From: Acetohalobium arabaticum DSM 5501
GTDB lineage: Bacteria; Bacillota; Halanaerobiia; Halobacteroidales; Acetohalobiaceae
Reading direction: 5' to 3'
DNA: 64,000 bases
Assembly: GCF_000144695.1 (NCBI RefSeq)
Contig: NC_014378.1
Span: 904,781 to 968,780, forward strand
This document shows, piece by piece, positions 43,629 to 53,213 of the stretch. Within the stretch, counting starts at the first letter, position 1; every line of letters begins with the position of its first letter. The notes under the pieces were generated by a model. That model saw nothing but the letters and a program-made list of their open reading frames with translations. It ran no database searches and had not been told where the DNA came from. The translations under genes and the position numbers were made by a program.

Positions 43629-43714
43629 TAAAAAGCTCCTATTTAGGTTAAGAGAACCCAAATAGGAGCCATCAATTGCAAGAATGCAATAGTTAACGGC
43701 GAGCTCCATCACCA
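43629..43714 (-). promoter_or_regulatory. Candidate Na+-sensing riboswitch with intrinsic terminator
   Basis: Read on the minus strand: GGTGA-TGGAGC-TCGCC forms a hairpin (43698-43713 in plus coordinates). A second hairpin TTGCA/TGCAA follows, then GCTCC, which can pair with the GGAGC loop as a pseudoknot. The same GCTCC begins a strong terminator (43635-43669) ending in Ts. Ligand-stabilised aptamer would therefore block termination and turn the gene on. The conserved-looking GCCGTTAACT joint and the antiporter target suggest the Na+-I (DUF1646) class. That class assignment is from memory. Confidence 0.65.
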
Positions 43715-43745
43715 TAATATGTATTCACTTTATGTTACTTCTTTA

Positions 43746-43774
43746 AATATATCATAATTTTAAATCAGAGTCAA
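43746..43774 (-). promoter_or_regulatory. Sigma-A promoter of the riboswitch-antiporter unit
   Basis: Minus strand TTGACT (complement of 43769-43774), 17-base spacer, TATATT (complement of 43746-43751). It places the transcript start about 25-30 bases before the aptamer. Confidence 0.75.
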
Positions 43775-43838
43775 TGAAAAAATAAAAGAAGGATAGTAAG
43801 TCTAAATCACGAAATAAATAGAGTGAGGAGGTAGCGGT

Positions 43839-44537
43839 ATGTCAGAGATAAAAGACAATCTAAAACAGGTACAGAAGCGTATTGCAGCAGCTGCCAAAAG
43901 AGCTGGCAGAGATAGCGATGAAATAAAATTAGTTGCTGTGACAAAAACAAGAGGTATTGAAGAGATCAAAGAAGTAATAGAAGCAGATGTAGTTGATTTA
44001 GGTGAGAGTAGAGTTCAGGAACTGAGAGATAAGTATGATAATATAAGCCAGAAGATTAACTGGCATATGATAGGTCACTTACAGAGGAATAAAGTTAAGT
44101 ATATAATGAGAATGGAGCGGTGTAATCTGATCCATTCTATGGATAGCATGCGATTAGCCAAGAAGATAAATAAGAGGGCTGGAATGGCAGATAGAGTGAT
44201 GAATGTTCTAGTCCAGATTAATGTTGCCGGTGATGAGAATAAGTTCGGCTTAGAACCGGAAGAGACTATCGATTATCTAAGAAAGGTAGCAGAGTTTGAG
44301 AATCTGCAGGTTAAGGGTTTGATGACTATGGTACCTTATGTAGATGATACTGAGCAGGTAAGGCCTTACTTTAGAGAGTTAAAAGAACTATTTGAAGAAG
44401 TTAAAAGGGCTGAGATTCCTAATATAGAAATGCAGGAGCTGTCAATGGGAATTACTAATGATTTTGAAGTAGCTATTGAAGAAGGAGCAACTATTGTTAG
44501 AGTTGGTTCGGCTATCTTTGGACCGCGGGAGTATTAA
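43839..44537 (+). CDS. YggS/YlmE-family PLP homeostasis protein
   Basis: Single-domain alanine-racemase-fold PLP protein (COG0325) that buffers pyridoxal phosphate. It has 232 residues with PLP lysine in [21 protein letters not shown] near 60, [11 protein letters not shown] and [16 protein letters not shown]. It begins the ylmE-proC-ylmG-ylmH-divIVA run conserved downstream of ftsZ in Firmicutes. SD GAGGAGG. Confidence 0.92.
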   Translation: MSEIKDNLKQVQKRIAAAAKRAGRDSDEIKLVAVTKTRGIEEIKEVIEADVVDLGESRVQELRDKYDNISQKINWHMIGHLQRNKVKYIMRMERCNLIHSMDSMRLAKKINKRAGMADRVMNVLVQINVAGDENKFGLEPEETIDYLRKVAEFENLQVKGLMTMVPYVDDTEQVRPYFRELKELFEEVKRAEIPNIEMQELSMGITNDFEVAIEEGATIVRVGSAIFGPREY

Positions 44538-44569
44538 TACTGTTTAATAAGTAATGAGGTGAAGTCTTT

Positions 44570-45367
44570 ATGAATAAAATAGGAATTATAGGTGCAGGCT
44601 CGATGGCAGAAGCATTAATTAATGGATTGATTAATGAAAATCAGGTTGATAAGGAAGCAGTGATTGCTAGTGATATTTCTGATCAGCGTAGAGAAGTGAT
44701 GACAGATAAGTATGGAATTGAAATAGTGGCAGATAATCATAAAGTTGTTACAGAGAGTGATTATATTTTCTTAGCTGTTAAGCCACAGGTGATTGGTGAT
44801 GTAATTGAAGAAGTTGCCGATCTCTTTACTACTGAACAGAAGGTAATATCTATTGCAGCTGGAGTAAGTACGGAGCAATTAGAAGAGATGATTTCGGCTA
44901 AAGTACCGGTAGTTAGGATTATGCCCAATACTCCAGCTTTAGTACAGGAGGGGGTCTTGGCTTATTCTCTCGGTAGACAGGCTACAGAAGAGTTTGGAAG
45001 AGAGCTTGAGGATTTATTAAGTCCTGTAGGGAAAGTAATCAAAGTGAAGGAAGCTTTAATGCCGGCAGTGACAGGATTAAGCGGCAGCGGTCCGGCTTAT
45101 GTGGCTTTGATTTTAGAAGCCCTAGTAGCAGGAGGGGTTAAATTAGGTTTATCCCACAGTGATTCTAAGGATTTAGCTATTCAGACTTTGGCTGGAACGG
45201 CTAAGCTGGCTGCCGAAAGTGATGAACACCTAGCCGTATTACGCGATCAGGTTACTTCGCCGGGAGGAACTACTGCCGAAGCATTATATAGACTGGAGAA
45301 GTCAGGAATTCGGTCTGGTTTAATTGAGGCTGTAGCTGCCTCGGCTGAAAAGGCGCAGGAATTATAA
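44570..45367 (+). CDS. proC: Pyrroline-5-carboxylate reductase
   Basis: NAD(P)H-dependent last step of proline synthesis. It has a Rossmann GIIGAGSMAEALI at the N-terminus, FLAVKPQVIGDV near 65, RIMPNTPALVQEG near 118 and the C-terminal signature SGSGPAYVALILEALVAGG. 265 residues. It lies in the ylm cluster, as in several clostridia. Confidence 0.95.
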   Translation: MNKIGIIGAGSMAEALINGLINENQVDKEAVIASDISDQRREVMTDKYGIEIVADNHKVVTESDYIFLAVKPQVIGDVIEEVADLFTTEQKVISIAAGVSTEQLEEMISAKVPVVRIMPNTPALVQEGVLAYSLGRQATEEFGRELEDLLSPVGKVIKVKEALMPAVTGLSGSGPAYVALILEALVAGGVKLGLSHSDSKDLAIQTLAGTAKLAAESDEHLAVLRDQVTSPGGTTAEALYRLEKSGIRSGLIEAVAASAEKAQEL

Positions 45368-45390
45368 ATTATTTTGGGGAGTGAAGATAA

Positions 45391-45675
45391 ATGTATGCTT
45401 TAATTAGATTAATTGATTTGTCATTTACTATTTATACCTGGATTCTGATTGCCCGGGTAATATCTTCCTGGGTTAGTCCTCCGATGCATAATTCTAATGT
45501 AAGAAAGATTATGAAATTTATTTATGAAGTTACAGAACCTGTACTGGCTCCAATCAGAAGAATGCTGCCTACAGGAAATATAGGTATTGATCTTTCTCCA
45601 TTGATTGCTTTTATTGCTATCAATATTATTCATAATTCTCTGCTTAGAATCTTAAGGCGGCTATTATTATATTAA
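45391..45675 (+). CDS. YggT/YlmG family membrane protein
   Basis: A 94-residue protein with two hydrophobic helices and the YggT signature: WILIARVISSWVSPP, then EPVLAPIRRMLP and DLSPLIAFIAI. It belongs to the divisome-adjacent ylm cluster; the role is linked to envelope or septum organisation in other organisms but is not defined. Confidence 0.88.
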   Translation: MYALIRLIDLSFTIYTWILIARVISSWVSPPMHNSNVRKIMKFIYEVTEPVLAPIRRMLPTGNIGIDLSPLIAFIAINIIHNSLLRILRRLLLY

Positions 45676-45703
45676 TTTTGGCTGTAATCTGGAGGGGTAA
45701 AGT

Positions 45704-46498
45704 TTGTTTAATAGGGAAAAGTTCTTAAGATATATTAAAGCCAAGGATGAAGAAGAAGAGTTAACGGCAGCTAAAGTATTGGATAAGGCTAGAGAAGCTT
45801 TACAAAAACATGAACCTACATTTACTAACTTTTTAAATCCTTATCAGCGAGAGCTGTTAACTTCAATTTTGGATCAGATTTATGACTTGAAGTATCTTCT
45901 CTACGGTGGTTTTGAACGGGCTGAACGAAAGAGAATTGGCCTGATGCCGGATTATTATATGAGAGAGATAGTAGATAATCCGTTGACTATCTTTGAGATC
46001 AGCGGTAACTTTAATTTTGCTTCGGTAAGCCACCGTGATTTTCTGGGAGCTATTCTAGGCACCGGAATCAAACGGGAAGTAGTAGGAGATTTAATAGTTA
46101 GCAGTGATAAGTGTCAAGTGATTGTAGCAGAAGAGATTAAAGATTATTTGTTGTTTAACTTAAAGCGGGTTCATAATGTGCCTGTTGAGGTTGAAGAGAT
46201 AGATGCTGAGAAGCTAGAAGTAGAGCCGGAACATGTTAAAGAGATTAAAAGCACTGTAGCTTCTTTACGGTTGGATTCAGTTGCCAGTTCCGGTTTTTCA
46301 ACATCGCGGACTAAGATGGCTAGAGAGATTGAAGCCGGAAATGTAAAGTTAAACTGGAAGATAGAAGATGATCCGGCTCAAACAGTAGAATTAGATGATA
46401 TTATTTCTATTCGCGGCCGCGGCCGGGTAGAGATAGACCAGCATCTGGGAAGATCACGGAAGGATAGAATTAAGTTGATTTTAAAGCGCTATACTTAA
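45704..46498 (+). CDS. S4-domain RNA-binding protein YlmH
   Basis: A 264-residue cytoplasmic protein, recently linked to ribosome quality control in Firmicutes. The N-terminal part has FLNPYQRELL and YGGFERAERKRIGLMPDYY. The C-terminal S4 domain (~185-255) has LDSVASSGFSTSRTKMAREI and GNVKLNW. The start is TTG 45704 after SD GGAGGGG. Confidence 0.9.
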   Translation: MFNREKFLRYIKAKDEEEELTAAKVLDKAREALQKHEPTFTNFLNPYQRELLTSILDQIYDLKYLLYGGFERAERKRIGLMPDYYMREIVDNPLTIFEISGNFNFASVSHRDFLGAILGTGIKREVVGDLIVSSDKCQVIVAEEIKDYLLFNLKRVHNVPVEVEEIDAEKLEVEPEHVKEIKSTVASLRLDSVASSGFSTSRTKMAREIEAGNVKLNWKIEDDPAQTVELDDIISIRGRGRVEIDQHLGRSRKDRIKLILKRYT

Positions 46499-46522
46499 CC
46501 TGTTAAGAGAGGTGAGAAAAGA

Positions 46523-47200
46523 ATGGACGAGTTATTGACTCCACTTGATATCTATAATAAGGAATTTAATAAGACTTTTTCTGTTTGGGCCTATAATACT
46601 AAAGAGGTAGAGGAATTTCTGGATTTGGTAGCGGAATGTTATGAAGAAATATATCTGGAGAATGAAGAATTACGGGATAGAATAGCAGATTTAGAGGAAA
46701 GGCTACAGGAGTATAAAGAGAGAGAAGAGACATTGAATAAAACAATAGATACTGTCAAGGAAACGGCTGATAAGCAGCAGCGGACAGCTGAGCAGAGAGC
46801 AGAATCAATAATTGAAAATGCTAAACAGAAGGCAGCTAATATCAAGGAACGGGCTAAAACACAGGCTGAGTTAATAATTGATAAAGCAGAGATGAAGACT
46901 GAAAAGATGGTAAATCAGACTAATGAGCAGTTAGAAGAGGAAAGAAGGAAGTATAAAAATTTAGTGGAGAGTAAAGAATTATTTGAAGCTAAATTCAAAA
47001 GCCTACTTAAAACTTATTTAGTTATGTTAAATGAAAGTGACGGTTTAGAAGAGTTAGAACTGGAACAGTTGGATAATTTAGAAAAACAGAATATCGAGGA
47101 ATTAAAGGATAAATTTAACAGCGATATCAGTGATGAACTGTCTACCATAAAATTCAGTCAGGATAAGGTAGCAGCTATAGAAAAGGATAAGACAGAGTAG
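46523..47200 (+). CDS. divIVA: DivIVA-type cell-pole/septum protein
   Basis: The N-terminal DivIVA membrane-binding domain (LTPLDIYNKEFNKTFSVW; EVEEFLDLVAECYE) is followed by a long Glu/Lys-rich coiled coil (~45-150) and a second helical segment, 225 residues in all. It recognises curved membrane at poles and septa. Its place after ylmH is the conserved Firmicutes position. Confidence 0.93.
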   Translation: MDELLTPLDIYNKEFNKTFSVWAYNTKEVEEFLDLVAECYEEIYLENEELRDRIADLEERLQEYKEREETLNKTIDTVKETADKQQRTAEQRAESIIENAKQKAANIKERAKTQAELIIDKAEMKTEKMVNQTNEQLEEERRKYKNLVESKELFEAKFKSLLKTYLVMLNESDGLEELELEQLDNLEKQNIEELKDKFNSDISDELSTIKFSQDKVAAIEKDKTE

Positions 47201-47212
47201 GAGGTACCGGGG

Positions 47213-47458
47213 ATGGAGGATAGAATAGCAGTTGTTGGAATCTTAATTGAAGATAGAGAGGGTATAGCCCAGCAGGTTAATAAAGTGCTGGGAGAGTTTG
47301 GAAATATAATCGTAGGTAGAATGGGAATTCCTTATCGTGAAAAAGAAGTTAGTGTTATTTCATTGATTGTTAACGGAACTACAGATCAGTTAAGTGCAAT
47401 GTCCGGTCAGTTAGGTAATTTAGAAGGGGTTAAAGTTAAATCTGCAGTTACTGCTTAA
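47213..47458 (+). CDS. TM1266-type ACT-domain protein (iron-hydrogenase regulator family)
   Basis: A single ACT domain of 81 residues: RIAVVGILIEDREGIAQQVN, NIIVGRMGIPYREKEVSVIS, then NLEGVKVKSAV. It matches the small TM1266 family, annotated as a putative iron-only hydrogenase system regulator and related to NikR's C-terminal domain. It has no DNA-binding domain. No hydrogenase gene is in the window, so the name is by family only. Confidence 0.8.
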   Translation: MEDRIAVVGILIEDREGIAQQVNKVLGEFGNIIVGRMGIPYREKEVSVISLIVNGTTDQLSAMSGQLGNLEGVKVKSAVTA

Positions 47459-47483
47459 AAATTTTCTGGAGTGTGATGAAGAA

Positions 47484-48188
47484 ATGATTGGCATTATAGG
47501 TGCTATGGATGTAGAGATTAAACTTTTGAAGTCGGATTTAGATCTAAAGGAGAAGAAAGAACGGGCTCAGATGGTCTTTTATCAAGGAGAATTAAAAGGA
47601 AAGGATGTAGTGTTGGTCAAAAGCGGAATTGGAAAGGTCAATGCTGCAGTCTGTACTCAGATTCTGGTTGATGATTTCAGTGTTGATAAAGTAATCTTTA
47701 CGGGGGTAGCTGGAGCAGTAGATGAAGAGTTAGATGTAGGGGATATTGTGATTTCTACGGATACTATTCAACATGATGTTAATTCTACAGCTATGGGTTA
47801 TGAGTTAGGTGAGATTGCTGAAATGAATAAGGTTAGATTTGAAGCTGATCAGGATTTAATTGCTATAGCTAAAGATGCTGGCGAAAAGTTGATAGAAGAT
47901 GGAGCAGGTATTGAAGTGGTAGCCGGTAGAGTCTTATCCGGTGATGAATTTATCGCTGATGATGAGAAGGTAGAGTGGCTAAAAGAAGTCTTTAATGGTT
48001 ATTGTGCAGAGATGGAAGGTGCAGCAGTAGGACAGGCCTGTTTTTTAAATGATATTCCTTTTGTAATTATTAGATCTATGTCTGATAAGGCCGACGGCAG
48101 TGCTGAGGTTGATTATTCTGCCTTTATGAAGAAAGCGGCCAACCGTTCTTACAGAATTGTTGAAGAGATGCTGGAACATCTTAAATGA
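47484..48188 (+). CDS. mtnN: 5'-methylthioadenosine/S-adenosylhomocysteine nucleosidase
   Basis: Cleaves MTA and SAH to adenine plus thioribose derivatives. It has 234 residues with IGIIGAMDVEIKLL at the start (catalytic acid in AMDVE), GKVNAAVCTQIL, FTGVAGAVDEEL, ASGEQF-equivalent LSGDEFIADD, and AEMEGAAVGQACF with catalytic Glu. IIRSMSDKADG carries the catalytic Asp. Confidence 0.94.
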   Translation: MIGIIGAMDVEIKLLKSDLDLKEKKERAQMVFYQGELKGKDVVLVKSGIGKVNAAVCTQILVDDFSVDKVIFTGVAGAVDEELDVGDIVISTDTIQHDVNSTAMGYELGEIAEMNKVRFEADQDLIAIAKDAGEKLIEDGAGIEVVAGRVLSGDEFIADDEKVEWLKEVFNGYCAEMEGAAVGQACFLNDIPFVIIRSMSDKADGSAEVDYSAFMKKAANRSYRIVEEMLEHLK

Positions 48189-48208
48189 GGAAAATATTTT
48201 GGTTTAGC

Positions 48209-48237
48209 TTGACGAGGGTTAAATATTGTACTATAAT
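48209..48237 (+). promoter_or_regulatory. Promoter of the T-box-ileS unit
   Basis: TTGACG (48209-48214), 17 bases, TATAAT (48232-48237). Confidence 0.85.
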
Positions 48238-48287
48238 GAGGTATTGAGTAAAGTAAGTCTTTAAATTAAAATTCAATTACGAATTTA

Positions 48288-48526
48288 ACTACTATGATAG
48301 AGAAGAGTAGATAGATATAAATGTTACAGCGAGTCAGGGATGGTGAAAGCCTGATACCTACGATCTATTGAAGATCATCTCTTAGTAGTCGGCCTGAAGA
48401 ATCAGTAGGGTTGACCGGTAGCAGCCGTTATTTGTCTGGAGATAGGGATATTGAAGATCAGTATCTCTAACTAGGGTGGTACCGCAAGCTATGCCTTGCC
48501 CCTGATTGGGGTGAGGCTTTTTTTAT
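48288..48526 (+). promoter_or_regulatory. T-box leader (isoleucine) with terminator
   Basis: Stem I is closed by ACTACT (48288) with AGTAGT (48384-48389). The specifier loop GAAGATCATC carries an ATC (Ile) codon at 48374-48376. The T-box AGGGTGGTACCGC lies at 48473-48485. The intrinsic terminator GCCTTGCCCC/GGGGTGAGGC (48493-48517) has a T run. Uncharged tRNA-Ile should stabilise the antiterminator and induce ileS. The 357-base gap after mtnN is fully explained by promoter plus leader. Confidence 0.93.
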
Positions 48527-48563
48527 ATTTAAAATATTATATTTAATGGAGGTGCAGAAGTTA

Positions 48564-51347
48564 ATGGATTACAAGGAAACATTGAATTTACCGGAAACTG
48601 AGTTTCAAATGCGTGCTAATCTATCTGAACGAGAAGAGGAATTTCAAGAGTATTGGGAAGAAAATGAAATTTATGATGAAGCACTTAAGAATCGTGAAGG
48701 AGCTGAAAAGTTTATACTCCATGACGGTCCGCCGTATGCTAATGGAGATATTCATATCGGCCATGCTCTAAATCAGGTATTGAAGGATATCTTAACGAGA
48801 TATAAAACACTGCAGGGGTACCAATCTCCCTATATTCCTGGTTGGGATACACATGGACTACCTATTGAACATCAGATAACGAAGGAATTAGGGGATAAGA
48901 TAGAAGAATTGAGTACAGCGGAATTGAGAGAAGAGTGTAAGAATTATGCCTTGAAATATATTGACCGTCAACGAGAACAGTTTAAGCGGTTAGGTGCCTG
49001 GGGAGAATGGGATAATCCGTATGTTACACTTGACCCGGAATATGAAGCTAAACAGATTGAAGTCTTTGGAGAGATAATCAAAAACGGTTATCTTTCTAAA
49101 GGAATGAAACCGGTTTATTGGTGTCCCCACTGTAATACAGCCTTAGCGGAGGCAGAAGTGGAGTATGAGGAGGCTAGAGCGCCGTCTATTTATGTTAAGT
49201 TTCCAGTACAAGAAGGTATAACTGTTGGAGATACAGAATTGACTGCCGAAGATAGCTATGTTGTTATCTGGACCACTACTCCGTGGACAATTCCATCCAA
49301 TATGGCAATTACAGTCCATCCTGATTTTGATTACGTAGTAGCTGAAGCTGAGGGGGATTTGTTGGTAGTTGCTAAGGAATTAGTAGATGAAATGATGGAG
49401 ATTGTAGGAATTGATGAGTATGAGATTGTAGAAGAAATTGAGGGGGATGCTTTAGAAGGATTAGTAACTACTCATCCTTTCTTCGATCGTGAATCTCCAA
49501 TTATTTTTGGTGATCATGTTACATTAGAACAGGGTACCGGCTGTGTTCATACAGCACCGGGACATGGTCATGAGGACTATGTAATTGGTGTAGAGTATGA
49601 TCTACCGGTCTTTGCACCGATGGATAATGATGGTGTCTTTACTGAGGAAGCAGGACCTTTTGCCGGCATGTATTACGATGATGCCAATATCAAGGTTACT
49701 GATATGTTAGAAGATGATGATTTATTAATGAACTTAGATTTTATCGATCATTCTTATCCTAACTGTTGGCGTTGTAAGAATCCGATTATCTTCCGCGCTA
49801 CTGAACAGTGGTTTGCCTCAGTAGATGCTATTAAAGATGATGCCTTAGAGACCATCAAAGATGTTGACTGGTATCCCGAGTGGGGCGAAGAGAGAATGGC
49901 CAATATGATTGAAGATCGCTCTGATTGGTGTATTTCCCGTCAAAAGTCCTGGGGAGTACCAATTCCGATCTTTTACTGTCAAGACTGTGGTGCAGATATT
50001 GCTACTGATGAGACAATTAAAGCAGTAAAAGAGTTATTTGCTGAGGAAGGTTCAAATGCCTGGTTTGAAAAGACAGCTGAGGAGATTCTGCCTGCTGGGT
50101 TTGAATGTCCAGAATGCGGAGAAATAGAATTCGAAAAGGAATCTGACATCATGGATGTCTGGTTTGATTCCGGTTCTAGCCACGCGTCAGTATTAGAAAT
50201 TAGGGAAGAGTTAGAGCGCCCGGCCGATATCTATCTGGAAGGTACAGACCAGTACCGCGGTTGGTTTAATTCTTCACTGTTGACTTCTATTGCCTATAAA
50301 GGCGAAGCGCCTTATAAAGGTGTAGTTACCAACGGATTTACTGTTGATGCCAACGGTAAGAAAATGTCCAAATCACAGGGCAATGTGGTATCGCCGCATG
50401 AAGTAATTGATCAGTACGGTGCAGATATTTTAAGACTCTGGGTTGCTTCTTCTGACTTCAAAGAGGATGTCAGAGTTTCTGATAAGATTCTGCAGCAGAA
50501 TGCTGAAGTCTACCGCAGAATCAGAAATACATTCCGCTATATTCTCGGTAATATGGATAACTTCGATCCTGTAGAGAATACTGTTGAATATGATGAACTG
50601 CTTGAAATCGACAAATGGGCGCTTCATAAACTACAGAAGCTAGTAGATGAAATTACTGAAGCTTACGAAGAGTATGATTATCATAAATTATACCATAAGG
50701 TCCATAATTTTTGTGCTACAGAAATGAGTTCCTTCTATATGGATGTCTTGAAAGATAGATTATATACTTCAGTAACTGACTCAACAAAGCGGCGTGCAGC
50801 CCAGACAGCTATGTATGAGATTTTGACGACATTAATTAAAGTATTATCACCGGTCTTAGTCCATACTGCTGAGGAAGCATGGCAGCATCTGCCAGAAAGT
50901 GGTAAAGAAGCAGAGAGTGTCTTCTTAACGGATTGGCCGGAAGTAAAAGAGGATTATATAAATGAAGAATTGGAAGCTAAGTGGGATAGATTGCTGACTA
51001 TTCGAGAGGATGTCTCTAAAGCCCTAGAATTAGCTAGAAATGAAGATATTGTAGGCCATTCTTTGGATGCTGGAATAGAGATTTATGCATCTGAAGAGGT
51101 TAATGATTTTCTAAAGCAGTTTGATAACTTAGCTGACCTCTTTATTGTATCCAAGGTAGAGTTAGCTGCAAAAGAGAATGCTGATGTAACTACCTATACT
51201 GGAGAGGAAACAGATATTGAAGTAGTAGTCGAAGCAGCACCAGGTGAGAAGTGTGACCGCTGCTGGAAGTACCGTACCAGCGTTGGTGATAATGAAGACC
51301 ATCCTGAGATCTGTGCTGAATGTTTAGAGGTTGTTAATCAATTGTAA
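48564..51347 (+). CDS. ileS: Isoleucyl-tRNA synthetase
   Basis: Class Ia synthetase of 927 residues. It has HIGH motif in [17 protein letters not shown]1 editing domain (~200-400; [21 protein letters not shown]), KMSKS motif in [11 protein letters not shown], the anticodon-binding domain and a C-terminal zinc knuckle (CDRCWKYR then CAEC). ATG 48564 follows GGAGGTG; the ATG at 48546 lies before that SD. It is controlled by the T-box leader. Confidence 0.97.
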   Translation: MDYKETLNLPETEFQMRANLSEREEEFQEYWEENEIYDEALKNREGAEKFILHDGPPYANGDIHIGHALNQVLKDILTRYKTLQGYQSPYIPGWDTHGLPIEHQITKELGDKIEELSTAELREECKNYALKYIDRQREQFKRLGAWGEWDNPYVTLDPEYEAKQIEVFGEIIKNGYLSKGMKPVYWCPHCNTALAEAEVEYEEARAPSIYVKFPVQEGITVGDTELTAEDSYVVIWTTTPWTIPSNMAITVHPDFDYVVAEAEGDLLVVAKELVDEMMEIVGIDEYEIVEEIEGDALEGLVTTHPFFDRESPIIFGDHVTLEQGTGCVHTAPGHGHEDYVIGVEYDLPVFAPMDNDGVFTEEAGPFAGMYYDDANIKVTDMLEDDDLLMNLDFIDHSYPNCWRCKNPIIFRATEQWFASVDAIKDDALETIKDVDWYPEWGEERMANMIEDRSDWCISRQKSWGVPIPIFYCQDCGADIATDETIKAVKELFAEEGSNAWFEKTAEEILPAGFECPECGEIEFEKESDIMDVWFDSGSSHASVLEIREELERPADIYLEGTDQYRGWFNSSLLTSIAYKGEAPYKGVVTNGFTVDANGKKMSKSQGNVVSPHEVIDQYGADILRLWVASSDFKEDVRVSDKILQQNAEVYRRIRNTFRYILGNMDNFDPVENTVEYDELLEIDKWALHKLQKLVDEITEAYEEYDYHKLYHKVHNFCATEMSSFYMDVLKDRLYTSVTDSTKRRAAQTAMYEILTTLIKVLSPVLVHTAEEAWQHLPESGKEAESVFLTDWPEVKEDYINEELEAKWDRLLTIREDVSKALELARNEDIVGHSLDAGIEIYASEEVNDFLKQFDNLADLFIVSKVELAAKENADVTTYTGEETDIEVVVEAAPGEKCDRCWKYRTSVGDNEDHPEICAECLEVVNQL

Positions 51348-51356
51348 ATGCATAAT

Positions 51357-51393
51357 AAAAATCCTCCAGATTCCCGCTCTGGAGGATTTTTTA
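51357..51393. terminator. Terminator between ileS and the selenium-type cluster
   Basis: AAAATCCTCCAGA pairs with TCTGGAGGATTTT around TTCCCGC. T and A runs on both sides make it bidirectional between converging genes. Confidence 0.88.
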
Positions 51394-51394
51394 T

Positions 51395-51655
51395 TTATGC
51401 TAATTCTTCAGGTTCTTTCGTTTTATCCTGATAAACCCTATAAATCTGTTCAAAATCTATATCATATTTCCGGCAGATATCTTTTATCTCTTCCAATTTT
51501 TCTTCCTCAAATCTACCGGCTATTCCGCAGGAAGAGCTAATTTGTCTCGGAACAGGAATAGATTTAGCCTTTATTTCTTCTTTCTTGACAACTCGTTCAA
51601 ATTCTAAAGCTAAATGGGTAGAGTGAAAAGTTATAACACAGAAAGTATCTTTAAT
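51395..51655 (-). CDS. DUF3343 (putative Se/S carrier-like) protein, no canonical start
   Basis: About 86 residues: FCVITFHSTHLALEFERVVK at the N-terminus and PVPRQISSSCGIAG (the conserved cysteine) in the middle, diagnostic for DUF3343. No ATG, GTG or TTG precedes KDTFCVITF. The frame continues unbroken from the TGA of the upstream TusA-like gene, separated only by two codons. ATT 51655 has AGAGGTG at ideal spacing and is my best start; TGA readthrough is the alternative. Last gene of the yedE-tusA-DUF3343 operon. Confidence 0.75.
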   Translation of the reverse strand: MKDTFCVITFHSTHLALEFERVVKKEEIKAKSIPVPRQISSSCGIAGRFEEEKLEEIKDICRKYDIDFEQIYRVYQDKTKEPEELA

Positions 51656-51661
51656 TTTTAA

Positions 51662-51880
51662 TCACCTCTTTGTAATCAGTAGTCGATAGCCGTCCTCACT
51701 ATCTTCTACTTCTACACTACAGCCTGAATTCCTTGCCATGCGGCTTACATTTTCTTTAGCTACTTCTTCATTAATTAAGACTGTAATTTCTCCTTCAGAA
51801 ATTTCTTGGATTGCCTGTTTAGTCATAATTACTGGTTCAGGACAGGACCGTCCTCTAGTGTCTACTTCTTTATTGGCCAT
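51662..51880 (-). CDS. TusA/SirA-like sulfur (selenium) carrier protein
   Basis: A 72-residue TusA-fold protein with active cysteine in DTRGRSCPEPVIMTK (residue 13). It relays persulfide or selenide sulfur-type groups in related systems. It overlaps the yedE stop by 11 bases and is followed by DUF3343. With YedE and a class V desulfurase divergently encoded, a selenium-handling role is likely but inferred. Confidence 0.88.
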   Translation of the reverse strand: MANKEVDTRGRSCPEPVIMTKQAIQEISEGEITVLINEEVAKENVSRMARNSGCSVEVEDSEDGYRLLITKR

Positions 51881-52949
51881 GGCTAATTCCTCCTTTAGTT
51901 AAGGTGAAGTTTTTAGCTTTAGAGAAACCGATGCCAGCAACGATGATAATACCGACGATTACAGCTATCTTACCATTTATGCTAACTCCCTTTGGTGTAG
52001 CTGCTAGTCCGAAGTTGTGGGCAATAGCTGCTCCAAATAAATAGCCCATAAAAGTAATAGCTGAATCAATATTTCCTTCTCCGGCTAAGATGGTTTGTCT
52101 TAGTGGACAGCCGCCTAATAGGACTGATCCAAAACCGGTAAGTAACATACCTAAGAAGTTCCAGAGTCCATCAGTATGAGCGGCAGGCTGACCAACAAAA
52201 CCCAATTGGAAGTTTCCAAATCCTAAATTAACTAGTAAGGTGAAAACAAAGACTGAGATAAAACCGATAATTAAATGTGGATCTTTGATTAAATAAAGAT
52301 CTCGAATGCCGCCTACCATACAGATTCTACTTCTCTGTGCTAGACCACCAATGATTAAGCCTGCAAGTAAAGAAATCATAATCGGTGCGTACATAGCTCC
52401 TGGACCTTTTGAACTAAATAAGATAAAGCTTGGTTTTGTAATTACAAAAACTAATAAAATAAGTGCAACGATAGGCAGGATATAGCCGTTAGTTTGATTC
52501 TGCTGGTAAGCTCTACCGAGAGTAAAGCCTTTCTTAATAAATTGGGCCCCGATGATAATTCCAGCAGCAAAGCCTAAAATTCCTATAATAGCATTTAAGT
52601 CTCCTCCAGCCAAGCGGAGTACCATTCTTAACGGACAGCCTAAAAAGACTAAAGCTCCAATCATAACGAACATTGCCAGTACAAAACGCATGAAAGGAGA
52701 AGAACCACCTTTAGCGTCAAATTCTTTAGTAACTAACGAGATAATAAATGCTCCGAGAATAAAGCCTATGATTTCTGGACGAATATATTGAACTACTCCA
52801 GCTCTATGTAGTCCCATCCCTCCTGCAATATCTCGAATAAAGCAGGCAACACAGATTCCCATATTTACTGGATTGCCGAATTTAACAAGTAATCCTGCTA
52901 AAACACCGATGACTGCACCGGTAAAGATAATTCCTTTTCTGTTATTCAT
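51870..52949 (-). CDS. YedE-family selenium/sulfur membrane transporter
   Basis: An integral membrane protein of 359 residues with about ten TM helices. YeeE/YedE repeats each carry a conserved cysteine: GICVACFIRD near residue 33, FLGCPLRMVLRLAGG near 105, RSRICMVGGIRD near 207 and LLGGCPLRQTILAGEG near 278. Proteins of this family adjacent to TusA/DUF3343 are annotated as selenium-metabolism membrane proteins. The start is ATG 52949 with SD AAGGAG. Confidence 0.88.
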   Translation of the reverse strand: MNNRKGIIFTGAVIGVLAGLLVKFGNPVNMGICVACFIRDIAGGMGLHRAGVVQYIRPEIIGFILGAFIISLVTKEFDAKGGSSPFMRFVLAMFVMIGALVFLGCPLRMVLRLAGGDLNAIIGILGFAAGIIIGAQFIKKGFTLGRAYQQNQTNGYILPIVALILLVFVITKPSFILFSSKGPGAMYAPIMISLLAGLIIGGLAQRSRICMVGGIRDLYLIKDPHLIIGFISVFVFTLLVNLGFGNFQLGFVGQPAAHTDGLWNFLGMLLTGFGSVLLGGCPLRQTILAGEGNIDSAITFMGYLFGAAIAHNFGLAATPKGVSINGKIAVIVGIIIVAGIGFSKAKNFTLTKGGISHGQ

Positions 52950-53213
52950 TTTTTGTTCACTCCTTGTTAAAGATAGTAGTTTATTATTAAAAAGGTAAAT
53001 TAATCATTATATGTTGTATTTAATTTAATCACCACCTTTCATTATTAATCTAATCATGATTATTATAACATAGATAAGTTAAAAAGTTAAGTAATTATGA
53101 TATTAAATATAAGATTTATTTATATATATTTGGTATTATATAGAATTATAAGCATATATTTGTTGCGAAAATAAGTTTCATTTATTAAAATTATAATAAA
53201 TAATAATATGTTG

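Noticed and set aside
43596-43715. Upstream extension of the antiporter frame to an ATG at 43715
   Set aside because: It passes through the riboswitch aptamer and terminator; the SD and family start support ATG 43595.
51331-51540. Plus-strand 69-codon frame after ileS
   Set aside because: It crosses the bidirectional terminator and is antisense to the DUF3343 gene, which has clear family motifs.
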